A DNA stretch of 64,000 nt from positions 1-64,000 of the forward strand of contig JANYDC010000157.1 in the NCBI GenBank assembly GCA_025359965.1, written 5' to 3'. Every line of letters starts with the position of its first letter. The first letter of the stretch is position 1. Position numbers and translations under genes: made by a program. The stretch comes from Pedosphaera sp. GTDB lineage: Bacteria; Verrucomicrobiota; Verrucomicrobiia; Limisphaerales; SXQI01. Under the pieces are notes generated by a model that searched no databases, was not told the DNA's origin, and saw only the letters and a program-made list of their open reading frames with translations. Of the stretch, positions 17,419 to 27,485 are shown piece after piece.

Positions 17419-19137
17419 ATGTCGAACGATCCCACATCGATGACTGGTCCCGGTGCCGCTCCCGCAGCGGCGCCCTCTGATTTTATCCGCGACATCATCG
17501 CGGAGGATATTGCCACCAACAAACATGGCGGCAAGGTTGTGACTCGTTTTCCGCCGGAGCCGAACGGGTATCTTCATATTGGCCATGCCAAATCGATCTG
17601 CCTGAATTTTGGAATTGCCGCCGAAAACTCGGGTGCCCGTTGCCACCTCCGTTTTGACGACACCAACCCCGCCCGCGAGGATGTTGAGTACGTTGATTCC
17701 ATTCAGGCAGACGTGCAATGGCTGGGATTCAACTGGGGCGATCACAAGTACTACGCCTCCGATTATTTTGAGCAGTTGTATGAGTACGCCATCCTGCTTA
17801 TCAAGGCTGGCAAGGCCTACGTTTGTGATCAGACCCCCGAGGAATTTAAACGTGACCGAGGCACGCCAACCATCCCCGGCACTCCCAGCCCCTGGCGGGA
17901 TCGCACTGTTGACGAAAATCTCGATATCTTTGCCCGCATGCGGGCTGGTGAGTTTCCCGATGGAGCACGGACGCTGCGCGCGAAGATCGACATGAGCTCG
18001 CCCAATATCCACCTGCGCGATCCTGGGCTTTACCGCATTCGTCACGTGGAGCACCACCGCACGGGGGCGGCATGGTGCATCTATCCCATCTACGACTACG
18101 CCCACTGTATTTCTGACGCCATCGAGGGCATCACTCATTCCATCTGCACGCTGGAATTTGAGGTTCACCGTCCGCTGTATGATTGGATTCTCCTCCAACT
18201 GCCTTTCACCGATCGCCCCCGCCAGATCGAATTTGCCCGCTTGAATCTCGGCTATACCGTGATGAGCAAGCGCAAGCTTCTCCAGCTCGTGGAGGAGAAT
18301 CTTGTATCCGGTTGGAACGATCCCCGCATGCCGACCATTGCCGGCCTGCGCCGTCGCGGATTTACCCCTGAATCCATCCGCCAGTTCTGTAAACGAATCG
18401 GTGTGACCAAGTACAACGGCCTGACCGACATTGCCGTCCTGGAATACGCCGTGCGCGAGGATCTCAACAAGCACGCGTGGCGCGTTATGGGTGTGCTTCG
18501 TCCCATTCGTGTTGAAATCACGAATTATCCGGTCGGCCAAGTCGAGATGCTTCAGGCGGTGAACAACCCAGAAGATCCTTCGGCCGGGTCGCGCGAGGTT
18601 CCATTCTCACGCCATATTTACATTGAGCAGGATGATTTCATGGAGGTTCCGGCCAAGAAATTCTTCCGCCTAAGCCCCGGCGGGGAGGTGCGCCTTCGCT
18701 ACGCCTACATCATGAAGTGCGAGCAGGTCATCAAGGATGAGGCGGGCAACATCGTTGAGCTAAAATGCACGGTGGATCTGGATTCCAAATCAGGTGGAGC
18801 CACCGCCGGACGCAAGATCAAAGGAACCATCCACTGGGTCTCCGCGCCGCATGCGTGCAGCGCGGAAGTGCGGTTGTACGACCGGTTATTCACTGTCCCG
18901 GAGCCCGATGGTGATGCTTCCGGCAAAGATTTTAAACAGTTTCTCAACTCGAATTCGCTGGAGGTTCTTTCCCACGCCAAACTTGAACAAAGCCTGGCCG
19001 AAGCTGTTCCTGGTCGGCCTTATCAGTTCGAGCGTGTGGGTTACTTCTGCGTGGATGCTTGGGATTCCTCCCCTGGCGAACCGAAATTCAACCGCACCAT
19101 TGGATTGAAGGACGCGTGGGCCAAAGCAACACCTTGA
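17419..19137 (+). CDS. glnS: Glutaminyl-tRNA synthetase
   Basis: Class I synthetase charging tRNA-Gln, 572 residues. [17 protein letters not shown] carries the HIGH motif at residues 53-56; the Pro-Glu-Pro-Asn form is specific to GlnRS/GluRS. The KMSKS-like VMSKR is at 281-285. [14 protein letters not shown] is diagnostic of GlnRS rather than GluRS, and the C-terminal beta-barrel anticodon domain (from about residue 345) is intact. Direct GlnRS charging means Gln-tRNA need not be made by GatCAB. The downstream aminotransferase starts 10 bases after the stop. Confidence 0.97.
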   Translation: MSNDPTSMTGPGAAPAAAPSDFIRDIIAEDIATNKHGGKVVTRFPPEPNGYLHIGHAKSICLNFGIAAENSGARCHLRFDDTNPAREDVEYVDSIQADVQWLGFNWGDHKYYASDYFEQLYEYAILLIKAGKAYVCDQTPEEFKRDRGTPTIPGTPSPWRDRTVDENLDIFARMRAGEFPDGARTLRAKIDMSSPNIHLRDPGLYRIRHVEHHRTGAAWCIYPIYDYAHCISDAIEGITHSICTLEFEVHRPLYDWILLQLPFTDRPRQIEFARLNLGYTVMSKRKLLQLVEENLVSGWNDPRMPTIAGLRRRGFTPESIRQFCKRIGVTKYNGLTDIAVLEYAVREDLNKHAWRVMGVLRPIRVEITNYPVGQVEMLQAVNNPEDPSAGSREVPFSRHIYIEQDDFMEVPAKKFFRLSPGGEVRLRYAYIMKCEQVIKDEAGNIVELKCTVDLDSKSGGATAGRKIKGTIHWVSAPHACSAEVRLYDRLFTVPEPDGDASGKDFKQFLNSNSLEVLSHAKLEQSLAEAVPGRPYQFERVGYFCVDAWDSSPGEPKFNRTIGLKDAWAKATP

Positions 19138-19147
19138 CCGAAGCCGC

Positions 19148-20434
19148 ATGCCGTCATCTTTTCATATTCCGCTGTCCCGTCTGGCCGGGCGGACATCTGA
19201 GCCCCCCATTTCATGGCTGATGAAGTTGACGTTGGAGCATCCAGGAATCATCTCGCTTGCTGCTGGCTTTACCGATAACGCTTCGCTGCCTCTGCACGAA
19301 ACGGCGGAGATCGTCGAAGCACTGCTTCACGATTCCGCATTGGGTCGACCGGCCTTGCAGTATGGCTCGACCGCAGGTGATCCCGAGCTGCGTAGTGCCA
19401 CACTTCAACGATTGGCGGAACTTGAGCCTCAAAGCGGAATCGGGACTGATGCCGCTTGGATGGAGCGTACTCTCATCACTCACGGATCGCAGCAGCTTCT
19501 CTACTTGACCACGGAAGCCCTTTGCGATGAAGGGGATATCGTGATTGTTGAAGACCCCACCTACTTCGTTTACCTATCGATTTTGCAAAGCCGCGGTATT
19601 CGAGCCCGGGGCGTTCGCTTGCGACCTGACGGTGTCGATACGGATCATCTTAGAGAGGTTCTCGAATCCATTCGCGCCGCCGGTGAACTTCATCGAGTCA
19701 AGCTGCTCTATTTGGTCTCGTACTTTCAAAACCCCTCTGGCATCACGTGTTCCGCCGCGCATAAGAGGGCTGCGCTGGAGATTCTGGCCGAATTTGAATC
19801 TATTTCAAGAAACCGGATTTATCTGTTGGAAGATGCTGCCTACCGCGAACTTAGCTTCACTGGGGAGACGGTTCCATCGACTCTAGGCATGGGTTCGGAC
19901 CGAGTGATTTATGCGGGGACCTACAGCAAGCCGTTTGCCACTGGCGTGCGGGTCGGTTTTGGAATCCTTCCTCCCGAACTGGCCCCCATCATCCTCAGGC
20001 TGAAGGGAAATCACGACTTTGGCACTGCTCATTTTCTGCAACGCATTGTTGCGAAAGCCTTGACCACTGGCGCATACGCTCGTCATTTGGTCGAGCTTCG
20101 TGCCCGTTACGCTGAAAAGGCCAGATTGTTATACAAGGAGTTGCGCGATTGCTTGCCAGCGAACGTCACCTTTGTTCCGCCTGAGGGCGGGCTCTACATT
20201 TGGGCTTCGTTTCCTCAAGGAAACGATGCCGGAAAAGAGAGTGCCATTTTCCGTAAAGCATTGGAGGCTGGTGTGTTATACGTGCCTGGAGCGCTCTGTT
20301 ACGCGGAGGATTCCAGCCGTCCAATCCCGGTGAATCAGATGCGGATCAGCTTCGGTGGTGCCAACGAAAAGGATTTCATCGAAGCCGCGCATCGCCTGGC
20401 CGCCGGTCTGTCGGCTGCAGGAAACCGGGCTTAA
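19148..20434 (+). CDS. PLP-dependent aminotransferase (class I/II, 2-aminoadipate/MocR-like)
   Basis: A fold-type I aminotransferase of 428 residues. The PLP lysine is K261 in YAGTYSKPFATGVRVG, the Asn that contacts the pyridoxal ring is in SYFQNPSG (about 195), and the Asp pairing with the ring nitrogen is in YLLEDAAYREL. The motifs most resemble the LysN / 2-aminoadipate transaminase group and the catalytic half of MocR regulators, but there is no GntR DNA-binding domain. The amino-acid substrate is not certain. It is likely co-transcribed with glnS. Confidence 0.9.
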   Translation: MPSSFHIPLSRLAGRTSEPPISWLMKLTLEHPGIISLAAGFTDNASLPLHETAEIVEALLHDSALGRPALQYGSTAGDPELRSATLQRLAELEPQSGIGTDAAWMERTLITHGSQQLLYLTTEALCDEGDIVIVEDPTYFVYLSILQSRGIRARGVRLRPDGVDTDHLREVLESIRAAGELHRVKLLYLVSYFQNPSGITCSAAHKRAALEILAEFESISRNRIYLLEDAAYRELSFTGETVPSTLGMGSDRVIYAGTYSKPFATGVRVGFGILPPELAPIILRLKGNHDFGTAHFLQRIVAKALTTGAYARHLVELRARYAEKARLLYKELRDCLPANVTFVPPEGGLYIWASFPQGNDAGKESAIFRKALEAGVLYVPGALCYAEDSSRPIPVNQMRISFGGANEKDFIEAAHRLAAGLSAAGNRA

Positions 20435-20556
20435 CGACACTGCCCATCTCGCAGACGCGCGAGTTTGGCATCGTACCAATCCAAGACAACGTACAGTCCT
20501 AAACCGTTGGTATTCGCAATAGTGAAGTCGGCACACCGGTTGCTAATGGTATCTTG

Positions 20557-21018
20557 ATGATCTGGCAGAATTTGCAAAAAACGATCGCTCTGGAGTTCGA
20601 CCGACTCCGGCGCAATCCCGTTCCTGATTTTGGCTACGCTCGGAAGCGGGTGGTGAGCCTTGTGCTCCTCAGGTATGAGGAGGCTGATTCGGCCAACCGA
20701 CTCGAAAAAGCCATCCGCACGTACGCATCCACCAACGTGTGGCTGCCCTTGAACGATCAGGATCACTACTTTCTCAAACAACGTCTGCTCTTTGCCCACG
20801 ATTTTGTGAATCTGGCCAGCTATTCCTGCAAGAGGCCCGAAAATATTATTCCTCATCGGCCGTCCGGTTTGACCGATGGCGACGCTCTGAACTGGATGCT
20901 CATCGACCTTTGGAAGGCCTCTGGGCAACGCCAATGGATCCTTCCTTTTGTTAGCCTTTTGGAACTGCGCAGCCCAGTGCGTGATCCTGGGGCGGACGAA
21001 TTGGTTCTGGCTCAGTAA
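20557..21018 (+). CDS. Hypothetical protein
   Basis: A 153-residue cytoplasmic-looking protein starting at ATG 20557, rich in Arg, Leu and Trp, with no signal peptide or membrane segment. Recognisable stretches are QKTIALEFDRLRR, LLFAHDFVNLASYSCKRPENI and LNWMLIDLWKASGQRQW, which look like real helices with patterned hydrophobics, but I cannot place it in a family. An antisense frame (20431-20934) is also open; I prefer this strand because of its more protein-like composition. Only moderately sure it is a gene. Confidence 0.45.
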   Translation: MIWQNLQKTIALEFDRLRRNPVPDFGYARKRVVSLVLLRYEEADSANRLEKAIRTYASTNVWLPLNDQDHYFLKQRLLFAHDFVNLASYSCKRPENIIPHRPSGLTDGDALNWMLIDLWKASGQRQWILPFVSLLELRSPVRDPGADELVLAQ

Positions 21019-21057
21019 GGACGCTCAAGCCTAGCGGCGTGAGGGCCGGTCGGCCCC

Positions 21058-23415
21058 TTATTTCTTCACAGAGGCCATGGTGGTTGAATCCCCCCGGCGC
21101 ATCTGGAATGGGGCGGACTTAATGATCTCCGTCACCAGAGTCACGAATTTGTACTGGTTTTTTTCCAGGCTCCGGATGGTCGAATCAATGGCGCATTTGT
21201 CATAATACTCCGTTCCACGGCCCAAGGCATAAGTCATCAATTTCTCCGTAAGGCATCTTAGGAACTCCGCGCGTTTACCCTCGGAAAGCACTTTGCGCAA
21301 TTGCGCGGGAGTTTGGAATTCCTCACCGCTAACCAGCTTCCCGCCCGGTTCGATTGGGAATTTTCCGTCCATATCACGCCATGTCCCGATCCCGTCAAAA
21401 TTCTCCAATCCAAAACCAATGGGATCCATCCTTGCGTGGCAGGAGGCACAAGCGGGATTGGCCCGGTGCTGTTCCATACGCTGTCTTAGAGATCCAGTCA
21501 GCTCATGGCCCTCTGCTTCCTTAAGCGCGGGCACATCTGGTGGAGGGGGAGGGGGTGGCGTGCCCAAAATGTTGTCCAAAATCCACCGCCCGCGTTTCAC
21601 CGGCGAAGTGCGAGTTGGATTCGATGTGATGGTCAGGATGCTTGCCTGCGTCAGCAATCCCCCGCGACGTCCGTCCTTGAAAACCACTCTCTGAAATTCG
21701 TCACCTTTGATGCCCTCAATCCCGTAATGTTTGGCCAGCCGCTGGTTTACAAATGAGTAATCAGCCTGGATAAATTCCAACACGCTCCGGTCTTCCCTCA
21801 TCACGGTTTCGAAGAAAACCTCCGTCTCCCGGCGCATGGCCGTTCGAAGCGGTTCATCAAATTCAGGGAAGGTTTCCTTTGAAGGCGAGAACGTGATCAG
21901 GTTGCGAAATTGAAGCCATTGCGCCGCGAAATTTTCCACCAACCCGCTGGAACGCGGATCTTTCAGCATTCGTTTAATCTGGGCATCCAGGTTTTTGCGC
22001 AAGCCTTTCTTACCGGCCAGGTTGAACAATTCGTCGTCGGGCATGCTGCTCCACAAGAAGTACGACAGGCGCGAGGCTAGGGCGTATTCGTTGATCTGGT
22101 GGATTGATTGGGGATTATCCGGCTCGGGTTGGATCTCCCCGCGGAAGAGGAAATGTGGCGAGACCAGCACCGCTTCCAAGGCCAGTTTGATGCTTTCCTC
22201 AAAAGAATCCCCCTCGGCCTCCGATTTTTTCTGCAACGCTGCCAGTCGCTCCAGTTCGTCCTTGGCTATTGGCCGCCTCCAGGCCTTGCTGGCAAAGGAC
22301 TCAATGATTTCGCGCGAATACCCGGCGTGATCGGCTGGCGTCTGCGCCTTTGTGAAAATCCGAGTGTGGCTTTCTGGGTAAGGCTGCAGCTCGAGCGGCC
22401 CTTCCAGTTCCACGTATTCAACAAACAAATTGCGGTCGCGTTGCGATTTTTTCTTGGCATTCGCGTCGTAAAAATCATTGATGAAAGCCACTGACAGAAG
22501 CGGTTTGCGTCCGCTGAGTTTGACCGTCGTCTCGTAAACCTTAGGATTGTTCTCGAGCGCGTCCACATCAAAGGTCGTCACGAGCGAATCATCCAGCTTC
22601 ACTTCCATCTTGGGAAGCTCTGTGCCCGCCTGCTGGCCATAAGCCTTGATGCGCAATTTATACTGTCCGGCTCCACTTGATTCGATCTCCTTGGTGAGGG
22701 CACCGTTGGAGTACATGGTTGCATAAACGGCGTTTTGATCCTTGCTGACCCCGCCGTTCAGCTTCATTTCCTTGGTGGCGATGCGTTCGATTGGCCCGCC
22801 CATCCTGCGTCCCCCCGTTACGATGGCCGCGTCCATGATTTTTTCGGCGGCCGCCAGATATTTCTCCAAGAGCACTGGAGGCACCGAGAGCACATCGCCG
22901 ATATTGTCGAACCCGTAGCCCACGTCATCCTGCGGAAAATCCTCCGCCGGTTTGAACTTCACGCGCACCAAATCCTGAATGGTGCGGTTGTACTCAGCCC
23001 GATTCAATCTGCGGATGGTCACCCGGCCGGGGTCCGGGTTCTCGCAATCCGAAGTGAACACCGTGTTCTCGATCCAATCCGCCAGTTGATCCCGTTCCTC
23101 CGGAGTAGGTTGGGGTTTATTCTCGGGCGGCATTTCGCGCGAGCGAATATTTCGCAGAATGTGTTCCCAGTTCTTTTGATCCCCCAGAATGGCTTCCACA
23201 TTCTTGTACCCATCCAGCGTGAGATCCCCCTTGTGCTTCCCGTTGGCGTGACACGAGTAGCAATACTTGTCCAGCAACGGCAAAATACTTTTGTCGAACC
23301 CTGGCTGCGCTTCTTTGGCCAGCCGGGCCTTAACTTTGGCCGACGGTGCTCCGAAAGCAGCCGTCCCAGCCGCCAGCATCACCACCGCCGCAAAATAAAA
23401 AGTCTTAAAACGCAT
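21058..23415 (-). CDS. DUF1592-type protein with planctomycete cytochrome c domain
   Basis: A 785-residue exported protein. After a signal peptide (residues 1 to about 22) comes a c-type haem site CYSCH at residues 52-56. It is followed by DUF1587 (RRLNRAEYNRTIQDLV), a beta-rich carbohydrate-binding-like region, DUF1595 (REIIESFASKAWRRP), DUF1592 (ALASRLSYFLWSSMPDDELF), DUF1588 (NPACASCHARMDPIGFGLEN, a second CxxCH) and C-terminal DUF1585. This order is the standard form in Planctomycetes/Verrucomicrobia; the function is unknown, perhaps linked to polysaccharide metabolism. The frame continues upstream to 23475, but the signal peptide fixes the start at 23415. Its usual DUF1552 partner is 10 kb away. 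Confidence 0.92.
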   Translation of the reverse strand: MRFKTFYFAAVVMLAAGTAAFGAPSAKVKARLAKEAQPGFDKSILPLLDKYCYSCHANGKHKGDLTLDGYKNVEAILGDQKNWEHILRNIRSREMPPENKPQPTPEERDQLADWIENTVFTSDCENPDPGRVTIRRLNRAEYNRTIQDLVRVKFKPAEDFPQDDVGYGFDNIGDVLSVPPVLLEKYLAAAEKIMDAAIVTGGRRMGGPIERIATKEMKLNGGVSKDQNAVYATMYSNGALTKEIESSGAGQYKLRIKAYGQQAGTELPKMEVKLDDSLVTTFDVDALENNPKVYETTVKLSGRKPLLSVAFINDFYDANAKKKSQRDRNLFVEYVELEGPLELQPYPESHTRIFTKAQTPADHAGYSREIIESFASKAWRRPIAKDELERLAALQKKSEAEGDSFEESIKLALEAVLVSPHFLFRGEIQPEPDNPQSIHQINEYALASRLSYFLWSSMPDDELFNLAGKKGLRKNLDAQIKRMLKDPRSSGLVENFAAQWLQFRNLITFSPSKETFPEFDEPLRTAMRRETEVFFETVMREDRSVLEFIQADYSFVNQRLAKHYGIEGIKGDEFQRVVFKDGRRGGLLTQASILTITSNPTRTSPVKRGRWILDNILGTPPPPPPPDVPALKEAEGHELTGSLRQRMEQHRANPACASCHARMDPIGFGLENFDGIGTWRDMDGKFPIEPGGKLVSGEEFQTPAQLRKVLSEGKRAEFLRCLTEKLMTYALGRGTEYYDKCAIDSTIRSLEKNQYKFVTLVTEIIKSAPFQMRRGDSTTMASVKK

Positions 23416-23508
23416 ACCCGCGAGACTTGGACGCTCGCCCAAGGGAATTATTCTCTCGAATCCAAGGTTTGTCATGATGACGGACGCTTTCCTCTTCTCA
23501 CGCCGCGT

Positions 23509-24093
23509 TCATATTTGCTGCTTAGTGCTCGATTCCAGAAGGATTGCGTCATCTGGCCTCTCCCACCTCCAGACCGATCCGTCCTCGGGGTCGTTGACCT
23601 CGCCCACATGCCGAAAGCCGCACTTGGTTAATACCTTGGTGGACGCATTCGGTTGCGGGAGTGTATGGGCTCGCACCCGCTCTACTTGGCCGGTTTTGAA
23701 CGCAAACTCGACCAATGCCTGAGCCGCTTCGGTGGCATAACCTTTGCCTTGATGCTGGGGTACTACTCCGTAGGCAATTTCCACAAGTCCATCTGCATCC
23801 GGTGGGCCTTTGAACCCTGCCGACCCAATCACCGTGCCACTTGCCTTGTGGACTATTCCAAAACCATTTGTCCAGACGTCAACCGTCATCGAAGCCTTAA
23901 GCTGCTCTAACCATTCAGGTGACACATCTTTTGACACAAAAAAATCCCTCAACCCTGCGGCTGGCGTCGACCCAAAACTCCGCGCATAAACATCCGCCCC
24001 TTCGATGAGATCCAAAAGATGCGCCGGTGTATGCGGAACCAGTTTTAGGTTCCTTGTTTCGATAGGTGCTGCATTCATAACAGGAATGGCCAT
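23509..24093 (-). CDS. GNAT family N-acetyltransferase (RimJ-like)
   Basis: A GNAT-fold acetyltransferase of 194 residues (ATG 24093) or 189 (ATG 24078); neither has a convincing ribosome binding site. It starts with the RimJ/RimL-type opening IETRNLKLVP, and the acetyl-CoA loop is QHQGKGYATEAAQALVEFA, followed by AHTLPQPNASTKVLTKCGF with the conserved Asn-x-x-S-x-x-V pattern. Members acetylate protein N-termini, amino acids or antibiotics. Last gene of the YcxB / phytanoyl-dioxygenase / GNAT run. Confidence 0.85.
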   Translation of the reverse strand: MAIPVMNAAPIETRNLKLVPHTPAHLLDLIEGADVYARSFGSTPAAGLRDFFVSKDVSPEWLEQLKASMTVDVWTNGFGIVHKASGTVIGSAGFKGPPDADGLVEIAYGVVPQHQGKGYATEAAQALVEFAFKTGQVERVRAHTLPQPNASTKVLTKCGFRHVGEVNDPEDGSVWRWERPDDAILLESSTKQQI

Positions 24094-24107
24094 ATAATCT
24101 GCTTGGG

Positions 24108-24779
24108 TTACACCGCCTGCTTCCACATCAAACTGAACGGCAATTCCCGTGGGCCGAAAACGAAGTGCAAGACTCGTCGCCGACTTTCGCCTGTGCCCTT
24201 GGAGGACGCATGCAAAAGCAGTGGTCGCAAAACAAGCACCCCGCCTTGTTCGGCTACGCAAGCTACCTCTGCGGTTTTGGCTTTGGCAACCTGCATCGCC
24301 TCGGCATCGATGCGGCCATACGTATGGGAACCCGGAATCACCCGAAGCGGACCATCCTCCTCTCCGCACTCATCCAAGTGTACTCGCACGGATACCATTT
24401 GCTCCAATACCTCGACGGGTGCCTGAACAAACAGCGAACTCTCCTTCTCCGACCACCCCCGTAGCGCGGGATTATCCACATGCTCCGCCACCGGAATGCT
24501 GAGGTCCTGATGAAACGGGACCAGCCAATTGCGCAAGGCCGATTTCTCAAAATACGTGCATTGCACCGCGACGAAATCCCTCGGCACCAGCCGGGAGATC
24601 TCCCGATGCTGACGAAGCCGATCCGCCAGCAAAGCGCACCAAGATTGCGAGAGCAAGCAACGTGTGCCGCCCGATGCCGTTGTTTCGGGAGTGACGTGCT
24701 TCGCCAACGCCTCACATTCCCCCACGGACAGAACATGTGGCACAATAGCAAACCCATCCCTTGAAAAGGCCAGTTCCAT
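24108..24779 (-). CDS. Phytanoyl-CoA dioxygenase family protein (Fe(II)/2-oxoglutarate)
   Basis: A 223-residue PhyH-type oxygenase. The iron triad is H90 and D92 in PFHQDLS and H190 in PLLLHASS, with R201 positioned to bind 2-oxoglutarate. Other family landmarks are FSRDGFAIVPHVLS at the N-terminus and DGPLRVIPGSHTYG before the distal histidine. Such enzymes hydroxylate small molecules; the substrate is unknown. The ATG at 24779 overlaps the stop of the YcxB-like gene by one base (TGATG), giving translational coupling; the frame extending to 24950 lies inside that gene and is not used. Confidence 0.88.
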   Translation of the reverse strand: MELAFSRDGFAIVPHVLSVGECEALAKHVTPETTASGGTRCLLSQSWCALLADRLRQHREISRLVPRDFVAVQCTYFEKSALRNWLVPFHQDLSIPVAEHVDNPALRGWSEKESSLFVQAPVEVLEQMVSVRVHLDECGEEDGPLRVIPGSHTYGRIDAEAMQVAKAKTAEVACVAEQGGVLVLRPLLLHASSKGTGESRRRVLHFVFGPRELPFSLMWKQAV

Positions 24780-25291
24780 CAGTTGCCTTTCCTTACCAAT
24801 TTCGGAATGCACTCCTCTAAAAGCAATTCGAAGGCGCGCCGTTGATCGACATCTTGAAAGGCTCGCTTTGGAATAACGGTGAACGAATTCGTTCCGTGGC
24901 ATAGCAGGTAGGAGTGAGGGTCGATCAATGCCCATGCATAAAAGCTCCACTGAATCTTGGAATCGATGCTCTTGGTTTGAAAATGAATCTCCTCGGGCGA
25001 GAATGAAAGCGAATACTCATCACGGAACTTCGGTTCGCGGCGGAAAGCGATTTGCGGTATAACAATGAAACCGAGCACGAGAATCAGGCTGAAAATGACA
25101 GATATGAGCACGCTGATGACACCCACCCAGTGGTGAGCGGGGGAACGCCACAAATATGCACCTACCCCAGCGAGGATGAAAACTAGCGGTATATCAAGGA
25201 ACAGGCGGGTTCGAGTAGCTAAATGGGCCCTTGCCGCAAGGACATAGTCGCGTTCGGAATATCGGAACGTTAATTGAATGGTCGGGTTCAT
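24779..25291 (-). CDS. YcxB-like membrane protein
   Basis: A 170-residue protein with two transmembrane segments (about residues 32-50 and 56-80) followed by a YcxB-like C-terminal domain. Landmarks there are SLSFSPEEIHFQTKSIDSKIQW, YLLCHGTNSFTVIPKRAFQ and the closing helix. This small membrane-anchored PH-like fold has no known biochemical role. First of a three-gene minus-strand run; the start at 25291 gives the usual short cytoplasmic N-terminus. Confidence 0.75.
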   Translation of the reverse strand: MNPTIQLTFRYSERDYVLAARAHLATRTRLFLDIPLVFILAGVGAYLWRSPAHHWVGVISVLISVIFSLILVLGFIVIPQIAFRREPKFRDEYSLSFSPEEIHFQTKSIDSKIQWSFYAWALIDPHSYLLCHGTNSFTVIPKRAFQDVDQRRAFELLLEECIPKLVRKGN

Positions 25292-25535
25292 TCAGCCCCG
25301 CCATTTTTATCATTTTCAAAGTTTTTCTCAAAGCCAATTCCCGGTGGTCTAGGCTATCAAAATGTTCCTATCCGCAACCATCCCAGCTGTTGCACAATGT
25401 TTACCGGTTCCATTGCTTTGCTTGAAGAGGGCGGCTATGGATCAGGCATTTTTTAGTTCACCCATGACGCGCCAAACTTGTTTTCAAAAGGGAATTAACC
25501 CACCTTTATGCTCAGCCATTTACGTAAGCCACGAC

Positions 25536-25889
25536 ATGAATAAACGTCCGCTCTCTGTGTCTATCATCAGCTGGCTCTTTATCGCGGCAGGCTCGGTCGG
25601 ACTTGCCTACCACCTTACCGAGTTCAGAACGGGCGGGCTTTTTCAATTTGACCTTGCCGCGGTTTGCTTTGTCCGTCTGCTCGCGATTTTTAGCGGCGTG
25701 TTCATGCTTCGCGGTTGCAATTGGGCACGCTGGCTTCTGCTCGTTTGGATTGCGTATCATGTGATCCTCAGCGCTTTTCACTCCTTTTTTGAGGCATTGA
25801 TCCATGGTTTATTGCTGGCGTTGATTGCCTATTTTCTATTGCGCGCGGGGGCATCCGCATATTTTCGGAATGCGAACCCAAAGCCCTGA
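25536..25889 (+). CDS. Small integral membrane protein
   Basis: A 117-residue protein with four hydrophobic helices: about 8-30, 40-58, 65-85 and 88-105. It has very little soluble sequence, a basic N-terminus (MNKRPLSVS) and a basic C-terminus. The open frame extends back to 25362, but the upstream part reads as non-coding and includes no better start. No family recognised. Confidence 0.6.
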   Translation: MNKRPLSVSIISWLFIAAGSVGLAYHLTEFRTGGLFQFDLAAVCFVRLLAIFSGVFMLRGCNWARWLLLVWIAYHVILSAFHSFFEALIHGLLLALIAYFLLRAGASAYFRNANPKP

Positions 25890-26122
25890 TCATTGGAAGG
25901 GCTAAACCGATAGGAGTTGGCGAAAGGGCTGGGCAGCTTGTTTTCGGTCGCAAAGTAGCGCCCAAAACAATTGTCAATGTGTCGGTTTCCTGACGGTTTT
26001 ACATCTGTGCCCCTCCTTTTCCATCTGCGGTTAGATTCCTTCTCGTTTTTTATTCGCGTTCAGTTGTCCCACTCCGGGTTTGCTCTCAGGCCGCGCTCCG
26101 TCTAGTGTCCTCAACCCGGTTC

Positions 26123-27478
26123 ATGCCAACGGTATTCATTAAGACTTATGGTTGTCAGATGAATGAGCGCGACTCCGAAGCAGTCGCAGCCCAGTTGGCG
26201 GAGCGTGGTTACTCACTGGCGGCCTCGGCGCAGACGGCAGATGTCGTTCTCTTAAACACTTGCAGCGTGCGCGACTTGGCCGAGCAAAAGGCCATCGGCA
26301 AGATGACCGAGTTAGCGGCCAAGAATCGAAAGACCAAAGGTAACGCCATTTTTGGTTATCTCGGGTGCATGGCTCAGAGCCGGGGAGCGCAATTGGTGCA
26401 GGATCAGCCTGATGTCCGCCTCGTTCTTGGCACGCAAAAATTTCATCGCGCGGCCGATTATCTTGATGAACTGGTGCAAGGCCGCCAGCGCAGCATTGTT
26501 GACACGGAGGAGGAAGTTGGGTCGCAAAACACCATTAAAGAGCACCTCACGACGTTGGGCGGCAAAACGCAGATCACGTCTTTCGTTAGCATCATGCAGG
26601 GCTGCAACCAGTACTGCACCTTTTGCATTGTCCCTTACACGCGCGGTCAGGAACGTTCGAGGCCCATTGCAGAGATCGTGGAGGAAGTTCGCCGCCAAGT
26701 CGTCAACGGTGCGCGCGAAGTCACGTTGCTGGGCCAGATCGTCAACAGCTACGCCAAGCGCGAGCTGCCCTTCATTGACGGCAAATCTCCTTTTGTGCAA
26801 TTGCTGGAGGCTGTCTCAGCGGTCGAAGGGATTGAGCGCGTCCGTTTCACTTCCCCGCATCCCAAGGGTTACGGCGATGATCTGGTTGAAGCCTATGCGC
26901 GTCTGCCCAAGCTTTGCCAAAGTGCGCATATCCCCGTGCAAAGTGGCAGCAACCGGATTCTCAAGCTCATGCATCGTGGCTATACGACGGAGCGGTTTTT
27001 AGAATTGGTAGGCAAACTGCGGGCGGCCCGTCCAGATATCGGCCTGACCACGGATATCATCGTTGGTTTTCCCGGCGAGACAGAAGAGGACTTTGATCAG
27101 ACTCTGACCCTGGCCCGCGAGGTCCGTTTCGATAACGCCTATATGTTCAAATACTCACCGCGCCGCGACACGCCCGCCGCTGCCATGGAGGGGCAACTCT
27201 CGGATGAGGTAAAGGAGGATCGTTTGGCGCGTTTGCTCAACGTGATCAATACCATCGGCGCGGAACGGTACGAGACTTGTGTGGGGCGGAGGATGGAAAT
27301 TCTGGTCGAAGGACCGAGCAAGCGCAATCCGCTGACATGGTCGGGGCGCACACGCTGCAATAAAATCGTTGTCTTCGATGGGTCCAACCGCCATCTTGGC
27401 CAGCTTATGGACGTGGACATCACCAGAAACGGGTCGTTTACGTTGTATGGTGATCCGGCCATTTTGAACGGGGATTGA
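26123..27478 (+). CDS. miaB: tRNA-2-methylthio-N6-dimethylallyladenosine synthase
   Basis: Radical-SAM methylthiotransferase modifying A37 of tRNAs that read UNN codons. From the ATG at 26123 it has 451 residues. The N-terminal UPF0004 domain carries the auxiliary-cluster cysteines C11 (YGCQMNERDSE), C47 (NTCSVRDLAEQKA) and C82 (GYLGCMAQ). The radical-SAM triad is C161, C165 and C168 (GCNQYCTFCIVPYTRG), and the C-terminal ~65 residues are a TRAM RNA-binding domain. YGCQMNERDSE and NTCSVRDLAEQKA separate MiaB from MtaB and RimO. A GTG at 26105 is possible but the ATG gives the family-typical N-terminus. Confidence 0.96.
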   Translation: MPTVFIKTYGCQMNERDSEAVAAQLAERGYSLAASAQTADVVLLNTCSVRDLAEQKAIGKMTELAAKNRKTKGNAIFGYLGCMAQSRGAQLVQDQPDVRLVLGTQKFHRAADYLDELVQGRQRSIVDTEEEVGSQNTIKEHLTTLGGKTQITSFVSIMQGCNQYCTFCIVPYTRGQERSRPIAEIVEEVRRQVVNGAREVTLLGQIVNSYAKRELPFIDGKSPFVQLLEAVSAVEGIERVRFTSPHPKGYGDDLVEAYARLPKLCQSAHIPVQSGSNRILKLMHRGYTTERFLELVGKLRAARPDIGLTTDIIVGFPGETEEDFDQTLTLAREVRFDNAYMFKYSPRRDTPAAAMEGQLSDEVKEDRLARLLNVINTIGAERYETCVGRRMEILVEGPSKRNPLTWSGRTRCNKIVVFDGSNRHLGQLMDVDITRNGSFTLYGDPAILNGD

Positions 27479-27485
27479 TTTCAGC

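Noticed and set aside
17311-18540. 409-codon open frame on the minus strand
   Set aside because: Antisense to glnS, whose protein is unambiguous; translation has no motif.
20431-20934. 167-codon minus-strand frame
   Set aside because: Overlaps the preferred hypothetical gene at 20557; less protein-like composition and overlaps the aminotransferase stop. Not fully excluded.
22735-23631. 298-codon plus-strand frame
   Set aside because: Antisense to the DUF1592 gene and without recognisable features.
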